Below are positions 8,130 to 18,457 of a stretch of 64,000 nt of DNA, in pieces (within the stretch, counting starts at the first letter, position 1; each line of letters starts with the position of its first letter). Origin of the DNA: Salsipaludibacter sp963735045 (GTDB lineage: Bacteria > Actinomycetota > Nitriliruptoria > Nitriliruptorales > Nitriliruptoraceae); assembly GCA_963735045.1 (NCBI GenBank), contig CAVTIZ010000003.1, positions 372,001-436,000 of the forward strand, written 5' to 3'. Position numbers and translations under genes: made by a program. The notes beneath the pieces are model-generated. The model saw only the letters and a list, made by a program, of their open reading frames with translations, was not told where the DNA came from and searched no databases.

Positions 8130-8657
8130 ATGACCTCCCCAAGCACATTCGCCGAGGCGATCGTCGTGCTGGCCGACGGCGCCGGCAAGCTCGACGTCGT
8201 CGACGCCGAGCTGGACACCGTGGCACGTGCCATCGACGACAGCCCCGAGCTCTACGAGCGGCTGGTCGACATCTCCCTGCCGACCAGCCAGCGCCTCAAG
8301 TTCGTCGAGTCCGAGGCGCTGACGGCGGCCAGTCCCACGACCCGTGCGGCCCTGGCCATGGTCATCGCCGGTGAGGGCGCCGGCGACCTGGTCGAGATCT
8401 CCCGGTCGGTCAGCTCGTCGGCGGCCGAACGACGCTCGCGCGAGGTCGCCGAGATCACCGTGGCCCAGCCGATCGACGACGCCGAGCGCGAGCGGTTGCG
8501 CAAAGCGCTGGAGCGCGCGACCGGCAAGTCGCTCGACCTCAAGGTCCACGTCGACGAGTCGGTGGTGGGTGGGGTCCGCGCACGGGTCGGCGACACCGTC
8601 ATCGACGGGTCGGTGGCCGCGCGCCTGGCCGCCGTCCGCACCCGCCTCAACGCCTGA
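8130..8657 (+). CDS. atpH: ATP synthase F1 subunit delta
   Basis: 175-residue subunit that links the b stalk to the F1 head. The N-terminal helical bundle includes FVESEALTAASPTTRAALAM, and the C-terminal OSCP signature region includes KVHVDESVVGGVRARVGDTVIDGSV. ATG at 8130 was preferred over the in-frame GTG at 8115 because AAGGTGA at 8119-8125 lies between them and is well placed for 8130. It is followed after 81 bases by atpA. Confidence 0.94.
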   Translation: MTSPSTFAEAIVVLADGAGKLDVVDAELDTVARAIDDSPELYERLVDISLPTSQRLKFVESEALTAASPTTRAALAMVIAGEGAGDLVEISRSVSSSAAERRSREVAEITVAQPIDDAERERLRKALERATGKSLDLKVHVDESVVGGVRARVGDTVIDGSVAARLAAVRTRLNA

Positions 8658-8738
8658 CCACCCGCCACCACGCGTACCGGAAGCCCACCGCCAGCACCGC
8701 CCCACGACGTTGCCCAGAACCTGCGAAGGACCACCGAG

Positions 8739-10400
<1,662 letters not shown>

Positions 10401-10457
10401 CCACCGTCCGCAGCACCCGTGGCCCCGGCCACGTGACCGACGACCAGAGGGAGCGAC

Positions 10458-11341
10458 GTGCCAGGCAGCGCACAGATCCGCCAGTTGCGGCGACGCATCA
10501 AGACCGTGAAGAACACGCAGAAGATCACGCGTGCCATGGAGATGATCGCCGCATCGCGGATCATGAAGGCCCAGCGGCGCGTGAACGAGGCGCGGCCCTA
10601 CGCCGAGCAGATCACCACCATCATCAAGGGCCTGGCCGCGTCCAACTCCGCCAACGACCACCCGCTGCTGACCGAGTGGCCCGACGCCACCACGACGGCC
10701 ATCGTCGTGATCACCTCCGACCGTGGGCTCGCCGGGCCCTACAACGCCAACGTGCTCAAGCGAGCGGACGCGATCATCGAGCGGGTCGAGGCCGACGGTC
10801 GCGACGTCGACCTGTTCCTCATCGGTGACAAGGCCGTCCAGCACTACAAGTTCCGCAACCGCGAGGCCCGTGCCGTGTGGAGCGGCATCTCCGACCGGCC
10901 GGAGTTCGAGGATGCCCAGGGCGTCGCCGACGCGGTCATGAACGCGTTCCGCAACGGCGAGTTCAACGACGTCCAACTGGTCTACACCGACTTCCGGTCG
11001 GCGCTGAACCAGGTGCCCTCGACCATGCGACTGCTGCCGGTGGACCCCGCGGAGTTCGCCGGGGGGAGGAGCTGTCCCCCGAGATCGAGTACGAACCGGC
11101 GCCCGACGAGATCCTCGACCTGCTGATCCCGCGTTACGTCGAGGCCAAGATCTTCGCCGGCCTGCTGGAGTCCGCCGCGTCCGAGCACGCCTCCCGCCAG
11201 CGCGCCATGAAGGCCGCCACCGACAACGCCAACGACGTCATCGACACGCTGAGCCGCACCATGAACCAGGCCCGCCAGGACCAGGTGACCACCGAGCTCA
11301 CCGAGATCGTCGGCGGTGCCGCGGCGCTGTCGGACGGCTGA
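10458..11341 (+). CDS. atpG: ATP synthase F1 subunit gamma, interrupted by a one-base frameshift
   Basis: Central rotor shaft of F1. The GTG at 10458 (GAGGGAG upstream) opens a frame encoding the normal N-terminal coiled coil (RQLRRRIKTVKNTQKITRAM) and Rossmann region up to about residue 203. That frame then runs into unrelated residues and stops at 11126. The rest of gamma, starting EELSPEIEYEPAP and ending with the conserved C-terminal helix, continues in another frame to 11341. The switch lies at the G6 run 11061-11066; one extra G would restore a 294-residue protein. Because the operon is otherwise intact, a sequencing or assembly indel is the likeliest cause, but a real mutation cannot be excluded. 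Confidence 0.9.
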
Positions 11342-11426
11342 CCCACCCGCCCACCCCCAGCCGCCCGGCTGACCCACCCCACAGCCACCCACACTTGACC
11401 CAGACCGACCCGTGAGGAGCCACCAC

Positions 11427-12875
11427 ATGGCCGCCAACACCACGACCCCCGACTCCTCGGTGGGGGAGGGCCGCATCATCCGGGTGACCGGACCCGTCAT
11501 CGACGTCGAGTTCCCCCCGGGGGACCTCCCCGAGATCAACCACGCCCTGACCTTCGACCGCACCGTCGAGGGCGAGACCCGCATGCTGACCGCCGAGGTG
11601 GCCCAGCACATCGGGGACCGCCGTGTCCGGGCCATCGTCATGCAGCCCACCGACGGCGTCGTGCGTGGCGTCGCGGTGCACGACACCGGCAACCCCATCA
11701 TGGTCCCGGTGGGCGAGTCCACCATGGGCCACATCTACAACGTGCTCGGTGAGCCGCTCGACCTGTCCGGTGAGGAGCGCGCCAACTTCACCACCGAGGA
11801 CCGCTGGCCGATCCACCGCGACCCGCCGGACTTCGACGACCTCGAGCCCCAGGCCGAGATGTTCGAGACCGGCATCAAGGTCATCGACCTCGTCGAGCCC
11901 TACGTGCGTGGCGGCAAGGTCGGGATGTTCGGCGGTGCCGGTGTCGGCAAGACCGTCATCATCCAGGAGATGATCTCGCGCGTGGCCGAGAACCACGGTG
12001 GCGCGTCGGTGTTCGCCGGGGTCGGCGAGCGCACCCGCGAGGGCAACGACCTGTTCGTGGAGATGACCGAGTCCGGTGTCATCGACAAGACCGCGCTGGT
12101 GTTCGGCCAGATGGACGAGCCGCCGGGCGTTCGCCTGCGCGTGGCGCTGTCGGCGCTGACCATGGCGGAGTACTTCCGCGACGAGTTGCGCCAGGACGTG
12201 CTGCTGTTCGTCGACAACGTGTTCCGGTTCGTCCAGGCCGGCTCCGAGGTGTCGACCCTGCTCGGGCGCATGCCGTCGGCCGTGGGCTACCAGCCGACCC
12301 TGTCCAACGAGATGGGCGCGCTGCAGGAGCGGATCACCTCCACCAAGGGGCGGTCCATCACCTCGTTGCAGGCCGTCTACGTCCCCGCCGACGACATCAC
12401 CGACCCGGCCCCGCACACCACCTTCGCCCACCTCGACGCCCAGACGGTGCTGTCGCGTGAGATCGCGTCGCTGGGCATCTACCCGGCCGTGGACCCGCTG
12501 GACTCCACCTCGCGCATCCTGGACCCCCAGATCGTCGGCCAGGAGCACTACGACGTCGCGACCGGTGTCCAGGAGGTCCTGCAGCGCTACAAGGACCTGC
12601 AGGACATCATCGCGATCCTGGGCATCGACGAGCTGTCGGAGGAGGACAAGGTCACGGTCAACCGGGCCCGCAAGGCGCGCCAGTTCTTCTCCCAGAACTT
12701 CAACGTCGCCGAGCAGTTCACCGGCAACCCCGGGGTGTACGTGCCGATCAAGGACACCATCGAGGGCTTCAAGGCGCTCATCGAGGGTGACCTCGACCAC
12801 GTCCCGGAGCAGGCGTTCTCCTACGCCGGCGCCGTCGACGACGTGCTCAAGCGCGCCGACGAAATGGACGAGTGA
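11427..12875 (+). CDS. atpD: ATP synthase F1 subunit beta
   Basis: Catalytic subunit of F1, 482 residues. Visible motifs are the P-loop GGAGVGKTVI, GERTREGNDL, the DNVFRFVQAG Walker B region and the conserved PAVDPLDSTSR. An in-frame GTG at 11412 exists, but GAGGAG at 11414-11419 sits within that extension and fits ATG 11427. The stop codon overlaps the atpC start (TGATG at 12873-12877), so beta and epsilon synthesis are coupled. Confidence 0.98.
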   Translation: MAANTTTPDSSVGEGRIIRVTGPVIDVEFPPGDLPEINHALTFDRTVEGETRMLTAEVAQHIGDRRVRAIVMQPTDGVVRGVAVHDTGNPIMVPVGESTMGHIYNVLGEPLDLSGEERANFTTEDRWPIHRDPPDFDDLEPQAEMFETGIKVIDLVEPYVRGGKVGMFGGAGVGKTVIIQEMISRVAENHGGASVFAGVGERTREGNDLFVEMTESGVIDKTALVFGQMDEPPGVRLRVALSALTMAEYFRDELRQDVLLFVDNVFRFVQAGSEVSTLLGRMPSAVGYQPTLSNEMGALQERITSTKGRSITSLQAVYVPADDITDPAPHTTFAHLDAQTVLSREIASLGIYPAVDPLDSTSRILDPQIVGQEHYDVATGVQEVLQRYKDLQDIIAILGIDELSEEDKVTVNRARKARQFFSQNFNVAEQFTGNPGVYVPIKDTIEGFKALIEGDLDHVPEQAFSYAGAVDDVLKRADEMDE

Positions 12876-13255
12876 TGGCGACCTTCCAGGTCGAGGTGGT
12901 GTCGGCCGAGACGTCGGTGCTGTCGGTGGAGGCCGAGGCGGTCTACGCCCGGTCGCTGGACGGCGAGATCGGGATCCTGCCCGGCCACCAGCCCTGCCTG
13001 CTGGCCCTGGACATCGCCCCGCTGACGGTCGTGACGTCCGACGAGACCCACGCCATGGCGGTGCACAACGGCTTCCTGTACTACCAGGGCGACACCCTGG
13101 TGGTACTGGCCGACGTGGCCGAGAAGGCCGCCGACATCGACCCGGATCGCGCCACGCAGCGTCGCGACGAACTCGAGCGCCACGAGGACCAGGAGAACGC
13201 CCGGGTCCGGGCCGCCATCAAGCGCCAGCACGTGCGCCTGACGGTGGCGCGCTGA
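12875..13255 (+). CDS. atpC: ATP synthase F1 subunit epsilon
   Basis: 126-residue subunit at the foot of the central stalk; couples and regulates F1 rotation. The N-terminal beta-sandwich is recognisable (FQVEVVSAE, EIGILPGHQP, VHNGFLYYQGDTLVVLAD), followed by a C-terminal helix region. ATG 12875 overlaps the atpD stop by one base. It is the last atp gene; murA follows after 85 bases. Confidence 0.95.
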   Translation: MATFQVEVVSAETSVLSVEAEAVYARSLDGEIGILPGHQPCLLALDIAPLTVVTSDETHAMAVHNGFLYYQGDTLVVLADVAEKAADIDPDRATQRRDELERHEDQENARVRAAIKRQHVRLTVAR

Positions 13256-13340
13256 TCTCGATGGTGTCCCCAGGGCCGAACTCCGGGCCGTCGCGGCTCG
13301 GGTCACCACCCCGCGTGACGTCACCGTCCGGCTCGGCGGC

Positions 13341-14726
13341 ATGAGTGGGGGACGGCCACCCGACGAGACCTCCCTGCAGGCCGGGGAGGTCTTCGCCGTC
13401 ACGGGCGGCGCGCCCCTGGAGGGCACCGTCCAGGTGCCGGGTGCCAAGAACTCGGCCCTGAAGCTGATGGCGGCGTCGTTGCTGACCGACGCCCCGGTCG
13501 TGCTGTCCGACGTGCCCGCGATCGCCGACGTCCCGGTCATGGCCGACCTCGTGCGATCCCTTGGCGCCGAGGTCACCCGTCGCCTCGACGACGACCCGGG
13601 TCGCGTCGGTGGGGGCCCGGGTCCGGGTGGCAGCGACGACCTCGCGATCCACGCCCCGGGCGTGCGGGGGCTGCACCTGCAGATCCATGCGCACGGGAGC
13701 CTGGGATGGCAGCCCGAGCGCAACCTGATGACGGCCATCCGGGCGTCCACCAGCCTGCTCGGCCCGTTGGTCGGGAGGGTCCGTCGGGCCCGGCTGGTCC
13801 GCCCGGGAGGGGACAAGATCGGGGCCCGCGGCATCGACCTGCACCTGTCGGGCCTGGTCGCGATGGGGGCCCGCATCGAGGAGGGGGACGGCCACATCGA
13901 CGTCATCGCGCCGGACCTGCACGGTGCCCGCATCACGCTGGAGTACGCCAGCGTCGGCGCGACCGAGAACCTCGTCATGGCCGCCGTGCTGGCCGACGGC
14001 GTGACCACGATCGACAACGCGGCCCGTGAACCCGAGATCCAGGACCTGTGCCGGATGCTGGTCGCGATGGGCGCATCCATCGACGGCATCGGCTCCGCGA
14101 CCGTGACGGTCCACGGCGTCGACCGGCTCGAGGGCGTGCAGTGGACGGTCGTGCCCGACCGCATCGAGGCCGGGACCTGGATGGTCGCGGCCGCGATCAC
14201 GCACGGCTCGGTGTGGGTCGACAACGTCCGACCGGCCCACCACGAGATGCTGCTGCGCGTGTTGGACCGTGCCGGCGTCCGCGTCGACACCGACCGGGAC
14301 CGCGTCCACGTGACCGCCGAGGACCTCCAGGCGACGCGGGTGCTGACGCTGCCCTACCCCGGCTTCCCGACCGACATGCAGCCGCAGATGATGGTGCTGT
14401 TGACCCAGGCGCACGGGCTGAGCCAGTGCACCGAGAACGTGTTCGAGTCGCGCTACTCCTTCGTCGACGAGTTGCGACGCATGGGTGCCGACATCGCGGT
14501 CGAGGGCCACCACGCGGTCATCCGGGGGCCGGTGCAGTTGCGTGGCGCCCACCTCGACGCGCTGGACATCCGAGCCGGGGCGGCCGGCGTGCTGGCAGGC
14601 CTGGTCGCCGAGGGGACCACGATCGTGCACGACATCCACCACGTCGACCGTGGCTACCCGGACTTCGCCGGCCGTCTCCAGGGGCTGGGTGCCGACATCC
14701 AGCGCATGCCCGAAGCGGCGGTGTGA
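13341..14726 (+). CDS. murA: UDP-N-acetylglucosamine 1-carboxyvinyltransferase, Asp-type (fosfomycin-insensitive form)
   Basis: Catalyses the first committed step of peptidoglycan synthesis, enolpyruvyl transfer from PEP to UDP-GlcNAc. The 461-residue EPSP-synthase fold shows the substrate-binding PGAKNSALK (Lys36, Asn37). In the active-site loop the usual GGCAIG is GGDKIG, so the residue normally alkylated by fosfomycin is Asp158 (codon 13812-13814) instead of Cys. Mycobacterial MurA has the same Cys-to-Asp exchange and is intrinsically insensitive. A glycine-rich insert (about residues 82-99) follows the first repeat. The location after atpC is common in actinobacteria. Confidence 0.96.
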   Translation: MSGGRPPDETSLQAGEVFAVTGGAPLEGTVQVPGAKNSALKLMAASLLTDAPVVLSDVPAIADVPVMADLVRSLGAEVTRRLDDDPGRVGGGPGPGGSDDLAIHAPGVRGLHLQIHAHGSLGWQPERNLMTAIRASTSLLGPLVGRVRRARLVRPGGDKIGARGIDLHLSGLVAMGARIEEGDGHIDVIAPDLHGARITLEYASVGATENLVMAAVLADGVTTIDNAAREPEIQDLCRMLVAMGASIDGIGSATVTVHGVDRLEGVQWTVVPDRIEAGTWMVAAAITHGSVWVDNVRPAHHEMLLRVLDRAGVRVDTDRDRVHVTAEDLQATRVLTLPYPGFPTDMQPQMMVLLTQAHGLSQCTENVFESRYSFVDELRRMGADIAVEGHHAVIRGPVQLRGAHLDALDIRAGAAGVLAGLVAEGTTIVHDIHHVDRGYPDFAGRLQGLGADIQRMPEAAV

Positions 14727-14728
14727 GC

Positions 14729-14917
14729 ATGGACCGTGACCCCCTCGCGATGTCGACCACGCCACCGCCGCCACCGCCCTCCGGTCCACCGTCGGGGCCT
14801 CCCTCCGGGCCCCCTCTGGGCCCCCCTCTGGGCCCCCCACCGAGCCGCCGGGTCGCCCGCCACCGACACACCACCCGCTGCCACCCCGTGGCGAGCCTGA
14901 TCCCGCGTGGCCGGTGA
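14729..14917 (+). CDS. Possible proline-rich small ORF upstream of and coupled to the CPBP gene
   Basis: ATG 14729 opens a 62-codon frame with a run of PPSG/PPLG repeats followed by an Arg-rich end. It stops at 14917, overlapping the GTG of the next gene in a GTGA junction of the kind used elsewhere in this window. Alternatively, it could be the true N-terminus of the CPBP protein, since one extra C in the C6 run at 14833-14838 would join the two frames into a Pro-rich linker. Or it may not be translated at all. I cannot choose between these from composition alone. Confidence 0.3.
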   Translation: MDRDPLAMSTTPPPPPPSGPPSGPPSGPPLGPPLGPPPSRRVARHRHTTRCHPVASLIPRGR

Positions 14918-15651
14918 CCACGGCGAGCCACGAGGCCGGGGACCCCGAGCAGGCCTTCCCACCCCGCATCACGATGCTGGAGGCCTTCGCCCTGGTGGCC
15001 TGGTCGGTGCTGTCGCAGCTGGTGGTCGGGAGCATGGCCGTGGTGGCGGGCCTCGACCTGCAGGCCCTGTCGGACGTGGGCGGCATCGTCCTGGTCGGCG
15101 TCATCCAGGTGGTGACGCTGGGTGGCATCCTCGCCTGGTTGCGGCTGCGCCGGATCGCGGTGTGGCGGTTGCTGGGTCCCGTGCGGCCACGCTGGACCCA
15201 TGTCGCCATGGGGATCGGCCTGGGTGTGACCGGGCTGCTGCTGGTGCAGGTGACCGCGGCCGTGGTGATCACGCTGCTGCCGGGTGCCGAGCCCCCCAGC
15301 CAGCAGCTGCTGCAGGCCGAGGGTGGGGTGGCGATCCTGGTGGGCCAGGTGGTGGTGGCCTGCGTGCTCGCGCCGATCGTGGAGGAGCTGACCTATCGCG
15401 GGGCCCTGTTCCAGGCCGCCCGCGCACGGGTCGGGCTGGTCGGCGGCATGGTGATCTCGGCCCTGGTGTTCACGGGCATGCACCTCGAGCTGTGGAACTC
15501 CGCATCGGCGCTGTTCGGGCTGCTCGTGCTGGGACTGTGGCTGGCGGCGATCTTCCACCGCACCGGGTCCCTGGTGGTCCCGATCGTGGCCCACGCCACG
15601 TTCAACGCGATCACCCTGGCGCTGGCGACCCTGGTGCCACCCGTCACCTGA
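14914..15651 (+). CDS. CPBP family intramembrane glutamic endopeptidase
   Basis: Integral membrane protease of the CAAX/bacteriocin-processing (ABI) family, 245 residues. It has about six to eight hydrophobic segments and the three family motifs: EELTYRG (EExxxR), FTGMH (FxxxH) and HATFN (HxxxN). Substrates are unknown. GTG 14914 overlaps the stop of a small proline-rich frame; no clear Shine-Dalgarno sequence precedes it, so the true N-terminus is uncertain. It lies alone between murA and the dehydrogenase. Confidence 0.85.
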   Translation: MTTASHEAGDPEQAFPPRITMLEAFALVAWSVLSQLVVGSMAVVAGLDLQALSDVGGIVLVGVIQVVTLGGILAWLRLRRIAVWRLLGPVRPRWTHVAMGIGLGVTGLLLVQVTAAVVITLLPGAEPPSQQLLQAEGGVAILVGQVVVACVLAPIVEELTYRGALFQAARARVGLVGGMVISALVFTGMHLELWNSASALFGLLVLGLWLAAIFHRTGSLVVPIVAHATFNAITLALATLVPPVT

Positions 15652-15776
15652 CCGGCGAGGACGTGGGACGCGGGCGGCCACGGACGGCTGGTCGGCAGCA
15701 TCGACACCACGACGTGGGGCCTACGCTGTCTGGTCGGGGCACGGCCCCGGCGACCACGACCCGACAGGACCGTCCC

Positions 15777-17555
15777 TTGCCCAGCAGCGAGATCCGCCAC
15801 GTCGGCATCGTCGGTGCCGGGACGATGGGTGCGGGCATCGCCCAGATCGTGGCTGCCCACGACCACCCGGTGACCTTCGTGGAGCTCGACGCGGAGGCCG
15901 TCGAACGTGGCCTGGAACGCATCCACGGCAACCTCGACCGCAACGTCCGCCGTGAGCGCATGAGCGTCGAGGAGGCCGAGGCCGTCCGGGGACGCATCAC
16001 GGGGTCCGACGACTGGGCGGTACTGGCCGACGCGGACCTGGTGATCGAGGCGGTCCCCGAGGAGCTCGCGCTCAAGCAGGCCGCATTCGAGCGCATCGAC
16101 GCCGTGGTGCGCCGGGACACCATCATCGCCACCAACACCTCGTCACTGCCGGTGATGGACATCGCCGTGCACGCCTCGCGCCCCAACCGCGTGCTGGGGT
16201 TCCACTTCTTCAACCCCGCCCCGGTCATGGCGTTGATCGAGCTGGTCCGCACGGTGGTCACCGACGAGGCCGTGGTCGACACCGCCCGCCGCTTCGCGGA
16301 GTCCATCGGCAAGTCGCCGGTGGTCGTGGGTGATCGCCGTGGCTTCATCGCCAACCAGTTGCTGTTCCCCTACCTCAACCAGGCCGTCGAGATGGTCGAG
16401 ACGGGCTACGCCACCAAGGAGGACATCGACGCGGCGATGAAGTTCGGCGCCGGGCTGCCGATGGGTCCGATCGCGCTGGTGGACCTGGTCGGACTCGACA
16501 CGATGGTCGGGATCATGGACGCGATCCACTCCCAGTTCGACGACCCCCGGTTCGCGCCCCGCCCGATCCTCAAGCAGCTGGTCGCCGCGGGCTACCGCGG
16601 CCGCAAGTCCGGGCGCGGGTTCTACACCTACCAGCGACCCGGTTCGACCCGCTTCGCCGAGTCCGAGACCGAACACGACCCCGTCGCCCCCGACACGATC
16701 GCGGACGTCCAGCGCGTCGGCATCGTCGGGACCGGCACCATGGCCGCCGGCATCGCGGAGGTCTGCGCCCGAGCCGGCTTCGACGTGGTGGTCCGGGGAC
16801 GCAGTCCGGACAAGGCCGAGGCGGCGCGAACCGCCGTCGGGGAGTCGACCCAGCGGATGGTCGACCGGCAACGCCTGTCGGCCCCGGACCGCGACGCCAC
16901 GCTGGCGCGCATCACCACGACCGCCACCTACGACGACCTGGCGGGCTGCGACGTGGTCATCGAGGCCGTGGCGGAGGACCTGGAGACCAAGCGGGAGGTC
17001 GCGGCCGAGCTTGCCCGGGTGCTCGACGACGACGCCGTCATCTCCACCACCACGTCGTCGCTGCCCGTGGTCGACTTCGCGATGGCGACCGACCGCCCGG
17101 GCCGGGTGGTCGGACTGCACTTCTTCAACCCGGCCACGATCATGAAGCTGGTCGAGATCGTCCCGACCGTGCGCACCGACGACCACGTCGTCGCCCAGGC
17201 CCGGGCCTTCGTCGACCGGCTCGACAAGGTCGGGGTGCTGGCGGGCGACCGTGCGGGGTTCATCGTCAACGCCCTGCTGTTCCCGTACCTCAACGACGCG
17301 ATCACCATGCTCGACTCGCACTATGCCACGGCCGAGGAGATCGACACGGCCATGAAGCTGGGCTGTGCGTATCCGATGGGACCGTTCGAACTGCTCGACA
17401 TCGTCGGGCTGGACGTGTCCCTGGCCATCATCGACCGCCTGCACGCCGAGTTCCGCGAGCCGTCCTTCGCAGCGGCACCGCTGCTGCGCCACATGGTCAG
17501 CGCGGGGTTCTCGGGTCGCAAGGCCGGACGGGGGTTCCATGTCCACGAATCGTGA
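15777..17555 (+). CDS. Tandem-duplicated 3-hydroxyacyl-CoA (3-hydroxybutyryl-CoA) dehydrogenase
   Basis: Oxidises L-3-hydroxyacyl-CoA to 3-ketoacyl-CoA with NAD+. The 592-residue product contains two complete copies of the roughly 285-residue short enzyme in one chain. Copy 1 has GIVGAGTMGAGIAQ, TNTSSLPVMDIA, GFHFFNPAPVM and GYRGRKSGRGFY. Copy 2 has GIVGTGTMAAGIAE, TTTSSLPVVDFA, GLHFFNPATIM and GFSGRKAGRGFH. There is no hydratase domain. TTG at 15777 is chosen because no ATG/GTG fits the conserved start; a -10-like TACGCT lies at 15722-15727. The last 17 bases overlap the next gene. Confidence 0.92.
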   Translation: MPSSEIRHVGIVGAGTMGAGIAQIVAAHDHPVTFVELDAEAVERGLERIHGNLDRNVRRERMSVEEAEAVRGRITGSDDWAVLADADLVIEAVPEELALKQAAFERIDAVVRRDTIIATNTSSLPVMDIAVHASRPNRVLGFHFFNPAPVMALIELVRTVVTDEAVVDTARRFAESIGKSPVVVGDRRGFIANQLLFPYLNQAVEMVETGYATKEDIDAAMKFGAGLPMGPIALVDLVGLDTMVGIMDAIHSQFDDPRFAPRPILKQLVAAGYRGRKSGRGFYTYQRPGSTRFAESETEHDPVAPDTIADVQRVGIVGTGTMAAGIAEVCARAGFDVVVRGRSPDKAEAARTAVGESTQRMVDRQRLSAPDRDATLARITTTATYDDLAGCDVVIEAVAEDLETKREVAAELARVLDDDAVISTTTSSLPVVDFAMATDRPGRVVGLHFFNPATIMKLVEIVPTVRTDDHVVAQARAFVDRLDKVGVLAGDRAGFIVNALLFPYLNDAITMLDSHYATAEEIDTAMKLGCAYPMGPFELLDIVGLDVSLAIIDRLHAEFREPSFAAAPLLRHMVSAGFSGRKAGRGFHVHES

Positions 17556-18168
17556 CGACTCACGGTGGTCACGCCGACGTTCCCGATCGTCTGGCTCCCA
17601 GACGCAGTCCCAGTCCCAGGCAGCGTCCGGGCCGGGCTCGGGTGGGCGGTCGCGGCGAAGCGGGACCACTCGCGGGCGACTGTCCTCGACCGCCGCCGGT
17701 GGCGGACTGGCCATGACCGGCGCCGTGGGCCGACGCCTCATGGGCCGGTTGGACGACATCGGGATGATGCTGGCGGACGGGGAGGAGCGCGAACTGCTGC
17801 CCGGGGTCGTGATCGACCCCGACGGCCGGATCGGGCTGGGCGACAACGCCCACGAGCCGGCGACGTGGCTGGAGCTGGCCAAGTTCGTCGGCCACACCGG
17901 GCGGCTGCTGTGGGCGCTGGCTCGCGACGAGCGCGTGCCCCGAGCGGCCAAGGCCGTGGCCGGGTTGGCGGCGGCCTACGTGGTCTCGCCGTTGGACCTG
18001 GTGCCCGACTTCATCCCCACCATCGGTCGCATCGACGACATCTACCTCACGGTGCGGGCGCTGCGCTACCTGGTCGACTCCGCCGGCTACGAGGTCGTTC
18101 GCGACCTGTGGGAGGGCTCCGACGAGGGTCTCGCACTGCTGGTCGGGCTGATCGGGATGGGGGAATGA
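17539..18168 (+). CDS. DUF1232 (YkvA) family protein
   Basis: 209-residue protein of unknown function. The first 55 residues are Ser/Arg/Gln-rich and probably disordered. The C-terminal half carries the DUF1232 signature VSPLDLVPDFIPTIGRIDD with neighbouring helices (residues about 130-185). ATG 17539 lies inside the end of the dehydrogenase gene (17-base overlap in another frame). The stop overlaps an ATG in a third frame but the next recognisable gene begins 50 bases later. Confidence 0.8.
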   Translation: MSTNRDDSRWSRRRSRSSGSQTQSQSQAASGPGSGGRSRRSGTTRGRLSSTAAGGGLAMTGAVGRRLMGRLDDIGMMLADGEERELLPGVVIDPDGRIGLGDNAHEPATWLELAKFVGHTGRLLWALARDERVPRAAKAVAGLAAAYVVSPLDLVPDFIPTIGRIDDIYLTVRALRYLVDSAGYEVVRDLWEGSDEGLALLVGLIGMGE

Positions 18169-18217
18169 GGGCCGGGTCACCACGCGGGTCGATGGGGACC
18201 GGCGTCGCCCCGGGCAC

Positions 18218-18457
18218 GTGGCCAGCGACGGGCGTCGAGTCGTGGTCGGCCTGATCCCGGCAGTCCCCGAGGGCTGGGTCGTGCGGCCCGTCCCGGCCGT
18301 GCGAGCCGGCAAGGACTACACCTGTCCCAACTGCGGCAACCGGATCGGCCGGGGCGTCGGGCACGTGGTCGCGTGGCCCGACCACCTCCCGGACCTGCGT
18401 CGCCACTGGCACCGGCACTGCTGGCGCATCGCCGCGAACGCGGGTCGGCTGTGGTGA
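18218..18457 (+). CDS. Small zinc-ribbon-like protein, conserved actinobacterial type
   Basis: 79-residue protein with a probable metal site made of CPNCGNRIGRGVGHVV and, downstream, HWHRHCW (two Cys, His residues and a third Cys). Small actinobacterial proteins with the same GK-Y-CP-C...HVVAWP...RRHWH--CW pattern exist, but I know of no proven function. The start (GTG 18218) is the first in-frame start codon that keeps the conserved region. Its stop overlaps the GTG of the acetyltransferase (GTGA, 18454-18457), so the two are probably co-translated. Confidence 0.72.
   Translation: MASDGRRVVVGLIPAVPEGWVVRPVPAVRAGKDYTCPNCGNRIGRGVGHVVAWPDHLPDLRRHWHRHCWRIAANAGRLW

Noticed and set aside
11061..11072. 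Programmed -1 ribosomal frameshift in atpG
   Set aside because: The run is read as C-GGG-GGG-A in the starting frame, so the P-site tRNA would have to re-pair to CGG. A heptameric slippery site is absent, and gamma is not known to use frameshifting. An indel is simpler.
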